DNA of 64,000 bases, from assembly GCA_963839285.1 (NCBI GenBank), contig CAWIUN010000020.1:558001-622000 (forward strand). The letters are read 5' to 3'. The notes beneath the pieces are model-generated. The model saw nothing but the letters and a program-made list of their open reading frames with translations, searched no databases and was not told the DNA's origin. Both the position numbers and the translations under genes were made by a program. How positions within the stretch are numbered: position 1 is the stretch's first letter; each line of letters begins with the position of its first letter. This DNA comes from DASSSQ01 sp963839285 (lineage in GTDB: Bacteria; Actinomycetota; Thermoleophilia; Gaiellales; Gaiellaceae). Positions 27,809 through 38,023 of this stretch are shown here, in pieces.

Positions 27809-28978
27809 CAGCTCGCCTCCCCGTAGACGCGGAACTCCTCGACGTCCGCGTAGCGCGGCTCGAGCCCCAGGCCCGGGCGCGAGCGGTCGGGGACGAGCGT
27901 CCCCTCCGGCGTCGGCTCGAGGACGCCGTCGAAGAGCAGCCGCTCGACGCGGACGTGGTCGTGGAAGTACTCGAGGTGCCGGATCCGGCGGAGCGCGCAG
28001 AACGCGTGCGCCGAGACCTGCGGCGCGCAGTGCGCGGAGACCTCGAGCTCGTGCCCGTCGGCGAGCCCGGCGAGGTGCCGCAGCGGCGTGATCCCGCCGC
28101 AGCGGGTGACGTCGAGCTGCAGGCAGTCGACGCAGCCGTTGCACGAGCAGGTTGCGGACGTCCGCGGCGACGAAGGCGTACTCGCCGGCCGCGACGTCGA
28201 GCCCGGCCGGGCCGCGGTCGCGGAGCAGCCGGAGCCCCTCGAAGTCGGCGGAGGTGACCGGCTCCTCGAACCAGGAGACCCCCCAGTCGGCCCGGAACCG
28301 CTCGGCCCAGTAGAGCGCGTCCTTGCGGGTCAGGGCGCCGTTCGCGTCGACGAGGATCGCGGGCTCCTCGCCGATCGCCTCGCGCACGGCGTCGAGCCGC
28401 CGCGGGTCCTCGGCCGGATGCCGCGAGGTCTTCAGCTTCACGCGCGGGATCCCCTGCTCGACCCAGCCTCCGAGCTGCTCGCGGAGCCGCTCGAGCGGGT
28501 AGTTGCAGAAGCCCCCGGAGCCGTAGATCGGCACGCCCTCGTGGTAGGCGTCGAGCGCCACCGTCAGCGGCAGGTCGAGGAGCCTCGCCTTCAGGTCCCA
28601 GAGCGCGACGTCGACGGCGGCGAGCGCCATGAAGCCGAGGCCGGGCCGGCCGACGTTGCGGAGCGCCTGCGCGGACCGCTGCCAGACGGCGCCGACGTCG
28701 AGCGCGTCCGCGCCCTCGACGAGGCCCCGCAGCTTCTCGTCGACGAGGGTCGCCGCGGCGGCGTGCGCGTAGGTGTAGCCGTAGCCCACCTCGCCGCCGG
28801 CGTGCGCCTCGACGACGACCGCCGTCGTCGAGTCCCACTCGAGCGTCCCGTCGCTCTCGACCCCGTCCGGGCCGTCGACGGGGATCGTGAAGGCCGAGAC
28901 GGCGAGCCGGTCGACGGAGACCTCGGGGCGGCCGGCGCCGCGAGCCGCCCCGACGGGCCTGTCGACGACCCGGCTCAC
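27808..28978 (-). CDS. Mandelate racemase / enolase-superfamily enzyme (frameshifted)
   Basis: Enolase-superfamily enzymes take a proton alpha to a carboxylate, often dehydrating sugar acids. Seen: the capping domain (STTAVVVEAHAGGEVGYGYTY), the KxK base in PRVKLKTSRHP, and metal ligands in AILVDANGALT and SWFEEPV. The third ligand (GEYAF region) precedes an extra C near 28141; the other frame restores the C-terminus to AEVEEFRVYGEAS-like residues and TGA 27810-27808. GTG 28978 overlaps the TPP enzyme stop. The sugar acid is unknown. Confidence 0.88.
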
Positions 28979-30793
28979 CGGTCGTCGTCACCTCCGAGGC
29001 CCGGCAGCGACTCCTTCAGCTCCTGCCACTTGCCGGCGGCGGACTTCTTCATGATCCCGACCGCCTCCGGGTCGCCCTTGGCGATCGCCATCGACATCTC
29101 CTTGGCCTGCTCGAACCTGATGTGCGGCGGCAGCGGCGGCACCTCGTTGTCGACCTTCACCTCGAGCACGCACGGGCGGTCGGACCTGAGCGCCTCCGCC
29201 CAGATCTCGCCCATCTCCGCGTCGCTCTCGCAGTAGAGGCCCCGCAGGCCGAGCAGCTCGGCGTACTTGTGGTACGGGACGTCCGGGATCGCCTGCGAGC
29301 CCTCGAACTTCGGGTCGCCGGCGAGGACGCGCTGCTCCCAGGTGACCTGGTTCAGGTCCTGGTTGTTGAAGACGCAGAAGATCAGCGTCGGGTTGTCGCG
29401 CCAGTACCGCTCCCAGTAGCGCTTGACGGTGATCATCTCGTTCATCCCGTTCATCTGGAAGGCGCCGTCGCCGACGATCGCGATCACGGGCCGCTCCGGG
29501 AAGGCGAACTTGGCGCCGATCGCGTACGGCGTCGCCGGGCCCATCGTCGCGAGCGTGCCCGAGAGCGAGGCCCGCATCCCCTTGCGCAGCTTCAGCTGGC
29601 GCGCGAACCAGTTCGTCGAGGAGCCGGAGTCGGCGCAGAAGATCGCGTCGTCGGGCGCGCGCTTCGAGAGCTCCCAGATCACCCGCTGCGGGTTCATCGG
29701 GTCCGCCTCGCTCATCGCCCGGTCCTCGACCACGCGCCACCACTCCTCGATCTCGCCCTCGATCCGCTCGCGCCAGGAGCGGTCCTCCTTGCGGCGGAGC
29801 AGCGGGATCAGCTCCTGCAGGGTCGACTTCGCGTCGCCGACGAGCTGCACGTCGGTCGGGTAGCGGATCCCGATCATCTTCGCGTCGATGTCGATCTCGA
29901 CGCACTTCGCCGAGCCCTCCTTCGGCAGCCACTCGGCGTACGGGAAGCTCGTCCCGATCATCAGCAGCGTGTCGCAGTTCATCACGAGCTCGTTGCTCGG
30001 CTTCGTCCCGAGCAGGCCGATCGAGCCGGTCACGAACGGCAGGTCGTCCGGGAGCGCGTCCTTGCCGAGCAGCGCCTTCGCGACGCCGGCGCCGAGCAGC
30101 TCGGCGGTCTGGACGACCTCGTCGGCTGCCGTGCGGGCGCCCTGGCCGATCAGGATCGCGACCTTCTCGCCCTCGTTCAGGATCCCGGCCGCCTGCTCGA
30201 GCTGCTCGGGCTGCGGGATCACCCGCGGGCGGGTGTAGCCCGGCGAGGTGAAGACGGCGCCGTGCATGCGCGGCGGCGAGTCCTGCGCGTCCGACTCCTG
30301 GACGTCGCTCGGGACGATGATCGTGGCGACGCCCGCCTCGGCGAGGGCGCTGCGGATGCCGCGGTCGATCAGCTGCCGCGCCTGCGCCGGGATGCGCGCA
30401 GGTGTTGCAGAAGACGGAGACGTCCTTGAAGAGCACCTGCAGGTCGACCTCCTGCTGGTAGTGCGCGCCCATCGAGATCCGCTTCTGCTGGCCGATGATC
30501 GCGAGCACCGGCTGGTGGTCGAGCTTCGCGTCGTAGAGGCCGTTCAGCAGGTGGATCGCGCCCGGGCCGGAGGTGGCCATGCAGACGCCGATCTCGCCGG
30601 TGAACTTGGCGTGCCCGACGGCCATGAAGGCGGCCATCTCCTCGTGGCGGGCCTGGATGAACTCGGGGTCGCCGTCGGCGCGGTCGAGCGCGCCGAGGAA
30701 GCCGTTGATGCCGTCTCCGGGGTAGCCGAAGACGCGGTGCACGCCCCACGTGCGGAGGCGCTGGAGGACGTAGTCTGCGACGAGCTGGGACAT
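28975..30793 (-). CDS. Thiamine-diphosphate enzyme, pyruvate oxidase / acetolactate synthase type (frameshifted)
   Basis: A TPP-dependent enzyme of about 605 residues. The Pyr domain has VFGYPGDGINGFLGAL and the activating glutamate in QARHEEMAAFMAVG; the middle domain contains ILIGQGARTAADEV; the PP domain has IAIVGDGAFQMNGMNE and FNNQDLNQ, the metal-diphosphate site. An extra C near 30395 (CATCCCGGCGC) splits the frame. ATG 30793 has a GGAGGA site and abuts the rhodopsin-transducer-like gene. It could feed acetyl units or act on an oxo-acid from the adjacent enolase-family enzyme. Confidence 0.9.
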
Positions 30794-31180
30794 CTAGTCT
30801 CCTCCCGGAAAAGCGGTCGTGGACAGCAAGGCGTTCTCGGCCTGGCGCGAGTCCAGCCGCGTGTGCTGGACGACGATCGGGACGTCCGCCTCGATCACGC
30901 TGGCGTAGTCGGTGCCCCGCGGCACGGGCTCGGGGTCCTCGAGCCCGTTGAAGCGCAGGTGCAGCGTGCGGCGCGCCGGCACCGTCACCCGGTAGGGGCC
31001 GGCCGGCTCGCGGTCCTCGAAGTAGACGGTGATCTCGACGTGCGCGTCGGCGTCGCCGGCGTTGAGGATGCAGGCGGTCTCGTGGCTCTCGAACTCGGGC
31101 TCGGGCCCGTTCGACCACTCGGGGATGTACCCCTCGGCGATCGCCCAGCGGCGTCTTCCGATCGGTTCGCGTGACTCCAT
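30794..31180 (-). CDS. Sensory rhodopsin transducer (ASRT)-family protein
   Basis: A 128-residue protein very like the Anabaena sensory rhodopsin transducer family: WAIAEGYIPEWSNGPEPEF, SHETACILNAGDADAHVEI, GPYRVTVPARRTLHLRFN, ASVIEADVPIVVQHTRLDSR and QAENALLST. The fold is a beta barrel proposed to bind small molecules; many members occur without rhodopsin and have been linked to carbohydrate genes. ATG 31180 is chosen because the upstream extension is not conserved. First gene of the TPP/enolase/GH15 operon. No rhodopsin is in this window. Confidence 0.9.
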   Translation of the reverse strand: MESREPIGRRRWAIAEGYIPEWSNGPEPEFESHETACILNAGDADAHVEITVYFEDREPAGPYRVTVPARRTLHLRFNGLEDPEPVPRGTDYASVIEADVPIVVQHTRLDSRQAENALLSTTAFPGGD

Positions 31181-31184
31181 CGTC

Positions 31185-31196
31185 AACCGATCGGTT
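31185..31196. promoter_or_regulatory. 12-bp palindrome upstream of the ASRT operon
   Basis: AACCGATCGGTT is a perfect palindrome 5 bp upstream of the ASRT gene ATG. CCGATCGGTT recurs at 31159-31168, inside the first codons. A repressor operator for the sugar-acid operon is a reasonable guess; no regulator gene is adjacent. Confidence 0.4.
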
Positions 31197-31220
31197 GCCG
31201 GGGGACGGGTGCGCAAAACG

Positions 31221-32646
31221 TCACGCCCGCGCGCCCGCCTCCGCCCGGTCGGGGTCGGCGCCGAGCTCGCGCTCGATCTCCTCGAGCGACTGGTCCTTGG
31301 TCTCGGGCACGCGCAGGGCGAAGAAGGCGAGCGCGCAGACGGCGAAGAAGGCGTAGAGCCAGAACGCCCCGGCCTTGGTCAGCGCCCCGACGAGGGTCAG
31401 GAACGTGTACGAGATCGCGAAGTTGAAGCCCCAGTTGAACAGCGTGCAGACGGCCATCGCCGGGCCGCGCAGGCGCAGCGGGAAGATCTCCGAGATCATC
31501 AGCCAGAAGACCGGCCCGAGCCCGATCGCGAAGCCCATGATGTAGGTGAGCAGGCACGCGAGCGCCATGTACGGGGCGTTGTCCTGCAGCCAGCCCAGAT
31601 GGAAGAAGAAGCCCATGCCGACCAGCGCGAGGAGCAGGATCGAGGTGCCCGTGAGCAGGAAGAAGCGGCGCCCGAGCCGGTCGAGCAGGAGCACGGCGAC
31701 GATCGTGAAGAAGACGTTCGTCAGCCCGACGAAGACGGTCTGCTGGAGCGCGCCGGTGTTCTCCATGCCGGCGAACTGGAGGATCGTCGGCGTGTAGTAG
31801 ATGACCGTGTTGATGCCGACGATCTGCTGGAAGACGGCGAGCCCGATCCCGACGACGAGCAGCGGCCGGATCCCGGCGCGGACGAGCTCGCCGATGCCGG
31901 CCTCCTCGCTCGCGACGGTCCTGATCTCCTCGATCTCCTCGTCGACGTCCTCCTCGCTGCCGCGCACGCGCAGCAGCAGCTCGCGGGCCTCCTCCTCCCG
32001 TCCCGCCTCGACGAGCCAGCGGGGCGAGCTCGGCATGAAGAACATCCCGATCGCGAGGGCGGCGCCCGGGACGGCGGCGAGGCCGAACATCCAGCGCCAG
32101 TTGTTCGAGAAGCCGGCGAAGCCCCAGTCGACGATGTAGGCGGCGACGATCCCGAGCGTCACGAACAGCTGGTTGAAGCTGACGACGCCGCCGCGGAGCT
32201 GCTTCGGGCACGAGCTCGGCGATGTACATCGGCGAGACGAAGCTGGCGGTGCCGACGGCGAGCCCGAGCCAGAAGCGGGAGGCGACGAGCTCCCAGTAGC
32301 TCTGGGCGAACGCGGCGCCGATCGCGCCGGTGACGTAGACGCAGCCGGAGATGATCTTCGTGCGGCGGCGGCTGATCCGGTCGGCGAGGTAGCCGGAGGC
32401 GACGGCGCCGGCCATCGCGCCGAGCAGCAGCACGGCGACGACGAACTGCTGCTGCTGGGTGCCGAGGTCGAGGTCCTTCTTGATGAAGAGCAGCGCACCG
32501 CCGATGACGCCGGTGTCGTAGCCGAAGAGGAAGCCGCCGAGCGCGGCGACGGCGGCGACGCCGAGCAGGAAGCGGTTGTCGAGCGCGGCGCGGAAGAAGC
32601 CGGTGCCTTCACTCGCTCCCTGGCCGCTCCCCCGCTCCTTCGCCAT
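31221..32646 (-). CDS. MFS sugar porter (frameshifted)
   Basis: A sugar-porter (XylE/GLUT-type) transporter of about 474 residues with 12 predicted helices. Hallmarks: GYDTGVIGGALLFI, RISRRRTKIISG, NNWRWMFGLAAVPG, SSPRWLVEAGREEEA, QQIVGINTVIYYTPTIL and the ending PETKDQSLEEIERELG. An extra C near 32208 splits the frame. ATG 32646 overlaps the FUSC gene by 38 bp. Monosaccharide:H+ symport is typical of the family; it fits the neighbouring sugar-acid operon. Confidence 0.92.
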
Positions 32647-33638
32647 CGTGCCGGGAAGGATCTCCCTGCGGCTGCGTCCGCAAACGCTCCGCGATCCGCT
32701 CGATCTGCTGGGCCGCGAGGCCGGTCGCGATCCCGCTTCCGCCGGCGCGACGGGCGGCGGCGACGGCTGCCTCCCCGTCCCCCGCGGCGAGCCGCTCGAC
32801 CGCCTCGACGAGCTCCTGCGGCGGCGGCTCCTCGCTGCGGAGCAGCCGCGCGGCGGCCACGGAGAGGACGCGCACGTGGCGGGCCCGGTGCTGCGCGTCG
32901 TCGCGGAGGGCGGCGTACTCCTCGATCCGCCTGCGGGCGCGGCGCCGGCGGGGCGCGCGGCGGGAGACCTCCCGCGCCAGCTCGAGCGCGCCGTCGATGC
33001 GGCCGACGTCGATGTCGTCGGCGAGGTCGACGGCCTCGAGCGCGAGGTCGGCGTCGCGCCCGCGGAGCGCCTTCGCGATCCGCTGCAGCGCGTCGTCGAC
33101 CTGCCCGGCGGTGTCGCGGACGGCGTTCTCCAGCAGCTCGAGCGGATCGAGCGGGAACAGCACCTGGGCGAGGATCAGGGCGACGCCGCCGCCGACGAGC
33201 GCGTCGACGAGCCGCATCTCCGCGACGGGCAGCTTCCCCTGCGTCGAGGTGACGACGATCACCGACCAGACGCCGGCCTGGGTGACCATGAAGGTCGGCA
33301 GGCCGACGGCGGCGGCGGAGGCCATCGTCAGCGAGACGACGACGATCAGCTGCCAGGAGCCCATGCCGGTCGCGCGGACGAAGAGCGAGGCGAGCGCGAT
33401 CCCGAAGGCGACGCCGAAGATCAGCTGCACGGCGGCGCGCCCGCGGCGGCCCCGGCCCGGAGGTCATCGCGACGACGGCGGCGATCGGGGCGAAGATCGG
33501 CTGCTCGTGGCCGGGGATGTGCCGCGCGAAGAACCAGGCGCCGCCGGCGGCGACGGAGGTCTGCAGGATCGGCGAGGCGGACGGCCGCAGGCGGCGCCAG
33601 GCCCGCCGCGGCCAGCCGCGGATGCGCGTCGGCTGCAT
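32609..33638 (-). CDS. FUSC / aromatic acid exporter-type membrane protein (frameshifted)
   Basis: About 342 residues with an N-terminal membrane domain of several helices (APIAAVVAMTS, then VFGIALASLFVRATGMGSW in the next frame, VTQAGVWSVIVVTS) and a long cytosolic helical region with an Arg-rich patch (SRRAPRRRRARRRIEEYA). This layout matches FUSC/ArAE_2 exporters. One extra G near 33458 (TCCGGGCC) breaks the frame. Transported solute unknown; co-transcribed with the sugar porter. Confidence 0.8.
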
Positions 33639-33648
33639 CCGCGCATTC

Positions 33649-36600
33649 TCAGCGATGGCCGAAGTGGTGCGCGCCCGGGAGGGCCCGGGTCACCTCCGCC
33701 TCGCCGGCCGCCCGGCGGGCGAGCGGCCCGAGCGACTCGAGCGCGGCGACGACGACGTTGCGGTTCTCGCCGATCCGCTCGTAGCGGCCGCGGGCGAGCA
33801 GGAGCGGCTCGCCGCGGACGATCGCCCGGTGCGCCTCGTAGACCGGCGGCGGCACGATCAGGTTCACCTGGCCGTGCTCGTCCTCGAGCAGCATGAAGAC
33901 GATCCCGTTCGCGGTCGCGGGCCGCTGGCGCGCGATCGCCATGCCCGCGACCGCGACCTCGGACGCGTGCGGCGCCTCGAGCAGGTCGGCGGTCGAGCAG
34001 ACCTCGGGCCCGAGGTGCGGGCGCAGGAGCTGGAGCGGGTGGACGCCGACCGAGAGGGTCGTGTGCCGGTAGTCGGCGAGCATGCGCTCCCAGGGGGTCT
34101 GCTCCGGCAGCTCGGGCGTCTCGGCGGTCGGCTCGAGCGGCAGCGCCAGCTGCCGGTGGCCGCCGCCGACGGAGGCGCCGCGGGGCACGGTCCCGAGCCG
34201 CCAGAGCAGCTGCCGCCGCGACCCGAAGGCGTCGCAGGCGCCCGCGCCGACGAGCGCCTCGAGCGCGCCGCGCTTGACGTCGGCGCGGCGCGCGAGCTCG
34301 GCGACGCCGGCGTACGGCCGTCCGGCCGCGACCGCCTCCGCCTCCGCCTCGCCGACGCCGCGGACGTAGCCGACCCCGACGCGCACGGCAAAGCCAAGTG
34401 ACACAGTGTCACGAGCCTCGTGCGAGCCCAGTCGGCTCCAGAGAGCACCGTGCTTCGCTCAGGTTGACGTCGGGCGGGCGCACCTCCACCCCGCGCCGCT
34501 GCGCGTCCCGGACGAGGCTCGCGGGCGGGTAGAAGCCCATCGGCTGGGCGTTCAGGAGCGCGCAGAGGAACTCGGCCGGGTAGTGGTGCCGCAGCCAGGC
34601 CGACTGGTAGGCGAGCAGGCCGAAGGCGGCGGCGTGCGACTTCGGGAAGCCGAAGCCGGAGAAGCCGACCAGCTTGTCGTAGACGAGGTTCGCGGTCGCG
34701 GCGTCGACCCCCCGGCCGGCGGCGCCGGCGACGAAGCGCGCGCGGTAGGCCTCGATCGCGGCGAGGCTGCGCTTGCGGCTCATCGCCCGCCGCAGCCCCT
34801 CGGCCTCCCCGACCGAGAAGCCGGCGAGCGCCCGGGCGACCTCGAGCACCTGGTCCTGGAAGACGACGACGCCGAGCGTGTCGGCGAGCGGCTCGCGCAG
34901 CAGCTCGTGGTCGACCGGGTAGACGAACGACGGATCCTCCGCTCGAGCCGCCGGCGGTGCTCGATGTAGGGGTGCACGGCCTTGCCCTGGATCGGCCCGG
35001 GCCGGACGAGCGCGACCTGGACGGTCAGGTCGTCGAGGTTCTCCGGCCGCGTCCGCAGCAGGCTCTGCATCTGGGCGCGGCTCTCGATCTGGAAGTCGCC
35101 GACGGTGTCGGCGCGCTGGATCTCGGCGTAGACGGCACGGTCGTCGAGCGGGATCCGCGAGAGGTCGATCGGCTCGCCGTGGAGCCGCGCGATCCTGTCG
35201 ACGCAGTCCTCGACCGCCGAGAGCATCCCGAGCCCGAGCAGGTCGATCTTGAGGAAGCCGGCGTCCTCGCAGGAGTCCTTGTCCCACTGGCAGATCTGGC
35301 GCCCGGCCATCGCGGCCGGCTGCAGCGGCACGAGCTCGTGGAGCGGCCGCGTCGAGATCACCATCCCGCCCGGATGCTGGGAGATGTGGCGCGGCAGGCC
35401 GCCGATCTCCGCGGCGAGCTCGCCGAGCGCCCGCCAGCGCGGCGAGGAGTGGTCGCCGGGCAGCTTCGCGATCTCCTCGGCGACCCGGTGCGGGTTCCCC
35501 TCGGTCAGGCGCGCGAGCCGTTCGAGCTCGGCGTACGGGAGCCCCAGCGCCTTGCCGACGTCGCGGATCGCGCCGCGGGAGTGGTAGGTCGAGAAGCTGG
35601 CGACGAGGGCCGCGTGGTCGGCGCCGTAGCGCTCGATCACGCGCACGATCAGCTTCTCGCGGATGTCGCGGGGGAAGTCGAGGTCGATGTCGGGGACGGA
35701 GACGAGCTCGCGGTTGAGGAAGCGGCCGAGCGAGAGGCCGTTCGCGACCGGGTCGACGTGCGAGAGGCCGGTCAGGTAGCAGACGATCGAGCCGACCGAG
35801 GAGCCGCGGCCGCGGCCGGGTGGCAGCGCGTGGCGGGGCGAGCCGGGCCCGCGCACCTCGAGGGCGCAGTCGCGGGCCAGCTCGAGCACCTCCCAGTGGA
35901 GCAGGAAGAAGCCGGAGAGGCCGAGGTGGCGGATCAGCGCCAGCTCCTCCTCGAGGCGGCTGCGGGCCTTCGCGTCGCGGCCGTAGCGGTCGGCGAACGC
36001 CCGCCCGCAGATCCGCGCCAGCTGGACGTCGGCGGGGTCGCCGCGGTCGGAGAAGTCGGGGTAGCGGTAGCCGAGCTCCCGGGTCAGGTCGAACTCGAGC
36101 CGTGCGGCGAGCTCGGCGGTGCGGGCGACGGCGTCCCGGTCGTGCGGGAAGCGCTCGGCGGCCTCGCGGGGGGCGAGCAGGACGGTCTCGTGGTTGCCGC
36201 GCCGCTCCCGCTCGGAGCCGTCGAGCGAGGTGCGGCCGCGGATCGAGACGAGCACGTCCTGGAGCCGGGTGCGGCGCGGGTGGTGGCAGTGGGCGTCGCC
36301 GGTCGCGACGGTGTCGACGCCGAGCGCCCCGGCGAGGTCGCGGAGGGCGGCGTTCCGGCGCGTGTCGCCGCGCTCGTAGGGGCGCTGCAGCTCGACGAAG
36401 AAGCGCTCGGCGCCGAAGGCGGCGGCGAGCCGGGCGGCCGTCCTCGGCTCCCGGAGCGCGAGCCCGTGGCGGGCGCAGCCGGAGAGGCAGACGAGGCCGT
36501 CGCGGTGCTCGAGCAGCGACTCCGGCGCCAGCGCCGGCGGCAGCGGCTCGCGGTGGTCGCCCGGCCGGGTGTGGGCGTGCGCCTCGGTCAGCAGGCGGCA

Positions 36601-36864
36601 GAGGTTGGCGTAGCCGGCGGAGGTCTCGCAGAGCAGGGTGACGTGGGAGCCGTCGTCGAGCGTCACCTCCGCGCCGGTGAGCGGGCGGACGCCGAGCGCC
36701 TTCGCGGCGTGCGCGAACTCGAGCGAGCCGTAGACGCCGTCGTGGTCGGTGAGCGCGAGCGCCTCGTAGCCGAGCTCCGCGGCGCGCACCGCGAGCTCCT
36801 CCGGCTGCGAGGCTCCGTCGAGGAACGAGTAGGCCGAGTGGCAATGGAGCTCGACGTAGCTCAT
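33649..36864 (-). CDS. dnaE2: Error-prone DNA polymerase III alpha (two frameshifts)
   Basis: DnaE2 is the damage-inducible C-family polymerase acting with ImuB in mutagenic repair. PHP domain at the N-terminus (MSYVELHCHSAYSFLDGASQ), the catalytic PDIDLDFPRDIREKL, HISQHPGGMVIS, and GFSGFGFPKSHAAAFGLLAYQ; the C-terminal OB domain has VAGMAIARQRPATANGIVF. Breaks lie near 34937 (one base missing) and near 34427 (extra G in TGGGC). About 1070 residues, shorter than DnaE1 and without tau-binding tail, which supports DnaE2. No LexA box was found at its start. Confidence 0.92.
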
Positions 36865-36875
36865 GATTCGCGCCG

Positions 36876-37238
36876 ATGGCGGCAGGAGTCCACACCGGCC
36901 CGGGCGAGGGCGAGCGCTTCGAGGACGACGTCCGCGTCGCGCTGATCAAGTGCGCGCTGCCCGACACGACGGTGATCGAGTTCTCGGTCGTCGGCGACGG
37001 CTACCCGGGCGTCGACCCGCACACCCACGACGACGAGACCGACGCGTTCTACGTGCTCGAGGGCGAGCTCGAGCTGACCCTCGGCGAGGAGACGTTCCTC
37101 GCCGGCCCGGGCACGTTCGTGGCGGCGCCGCCGGGCGTCCGGCACGGGTTCAAGGTGCCGCCCGGGAGCCGCGTCCGCTTCCTGAACATCCACGCCCCGG
37201 GCGGCTTCGAGCACGCGATGCGGCGGATGAACGCCTAG
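36876..37238 (+). CDS. Cupin-domain protein
   Basis: A 120-residue single-domain cupin. Motif 1 is VDPHTHDDETDAFYVLEGEL, with two metal-type histidines and a glutamate; motif 2 is PGTFVAAPPGVRHGFKV with the third histidine. A metal-bound small-molecule binding or dioxygenase-like role is usual, but no substrate can be given. ATG 36876 is divergent from dnaE2, 11 bp apart; the stop abuts the next gene, so the two are likely co-transcribed. Confidence 0.88.
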   Translation: MAAGVHTGPGEGERFEDDVRVALIKCALPDTTVIEFSVVGDGYPGVDPHTHDDETDAFYVLEGELELTLGEETFLAGPGTFVAAPPGVRHGFKVPPGSRVRFLNIHAPGGFEHAMRRMNA

Positions 37239-37561
37239 ATGGGGCCCCGGGACGACTACGACGCGCTCGTCGACGACCTGCTCGCGCGGCACCCTGCGGC
37301 CGGGCGGTCGCAGATGATGGGGATGCCGTGCGTGAAGTGCGGCGGCAAGCTCGCGCTCGGCTTCGTCGGCTCCGAGGGGGCGGTCGTCTTCAAGCTGCCG
37401 GACCCGGACGAGCGGGAGGCGGCGCTCGCGCTCGACGGCGCTCATCTGTTCGATCCGTCCGGCGCCGGCCGCCCGTTCAAGGAGTGGGTCGTCGTGCCGC
37501 CGGTGCATGCCGAGGCGTGGGAGCGCCTGGCCGAGTCGGCGCTCGAGACCCGGCCGTCTGA
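37239..37561 (+). CDS. TfoX/YjbR-like small protein (3' end disturbed)
   Basis: Starts immediately after the cupin stop. MMGMPCVKCGGKLALGF, GSEGAVVFKLPDPD, GRPFKEWVVVPP and HAEAWERLAESAL resemble the TfoX N-terminal/MmcQ-YjbR fold of DNA-binding-like small proteins. As sequenced the frame stays open to 37835, but the extension crosses a repeat array and promoter-like sequence and is not protein-like. TGA at 37559-37561 in another frame is the probable true end, requiring one indel. Confidence 0.6.
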
Positions 37562-37612
37562 GCTGTCTGAGCGTCCGGCCGGCCCGGCGAACGTCGCCGC
37601 CGCCGCAGCGAA

Positions 37613-37668
37613 CGTCACAGATTCGGCACGGTCCCGTTCCAGACACGGCACGACTTCCCGGATAGGAT
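37613..37668 (+). promoter_or_regulatory. Four-unit 11-bp repeat array and TAGGAT -10
   Basis: Units start at exact 11-bp steps: 37613 CGTCAC, 37624 CGGCAC, 37635 CGTTCC (weak), 37646 CGGCAC. The hexamer TAGGAT at 37663-37668 is 17 nt after the last unit start. The same geometry occurs on the minus strand at 61056-61012. A transcript would start near 37675 and run antisense to the DUF6504 and imuB genes; a short ATG reading frame of 18 codons (37708-37763) lies in it. Confidence 0.5.
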
Positions 37669-37747
37669 CGAATCGGAGGGAGGCAAGCGGCCGGCCCCCG
37701 ACCCAACATGTCTCGAGTGGACGTGTCCGGAAGGGCCGCGGCAGCCG

Positions 37748-38023
37748 TCAGGCCCGCTGGGTGAACCAGCACGCGCGGTCCTCGTCGCGGAAGACGACCG
37801 TGTTCTGGCCGCTCTCGAGCACGACGTCGAAGTAGCGGCGCGTGACCGGCTCCTCCGTCCACCAGCGGTCGACGACGCGCCACTCCTCGCGCAGCACGGC
37901 GACGTCCTGCCGGTTGACGCGGCGCGGCGTGCCGTCTGTGTGCTCCTCGACGAGCGCCGCCCGCGGCGCGTTCAGTCGTCGCGCGGCACGAGCAGCGCGC
38001 GGGCTTCCGGTATCCGTGACCAC
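37748..38023 (-). CDS. DUF6504-family protein
   Basis: A protein of about 75-91 residues that follows imuB in many actinobacteria. Features: ALVEEHTDGTPRRVNRQDVA, VLREEWRVVDRWWTEEPVTR and FDVVLESGQNTVVFRDE with the ending RACWFTQRA. GTG 38023 would overlap imuB by about 50 bp; a CTG at 37975 overlapping the imuB stop (CTGA) is the other candidate. Its constant link with imuB suggests a role in the mutasome, which is inference. Confidence 0.8.
   Translation of the reverse strand: MVTDTGSPRAARAARRLNAPRAALVEEHTDGTPRRVNRQDVAVLREEWRVVDRWWTEEPVTRRYFDVVLESGQNTVVFRDEDRACWFTQRA

Noticed and set aside
34398..34412. GTGACACAGTGTCAC palindrome as an operator
   Set aside because: It lies inside the dnaE2 coding region near a frame break and recurs nowhere else at a promoter; likely chance.
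37690..37775. Possible SRP (4.5S) RNA because of GTCCGGAAGG...GCAGCC
   Set aside because: The domain IV consensus has GGAAGG directly followed by AGCAGC; here extra bases intervene and the wider stem does not fit.
37561..37835. C-terminal extension of the TfoX-like ORF
   Set aside because: The extension crosses a promoter-like array and has no protein-like composition; an indel before 37559 is more likely.
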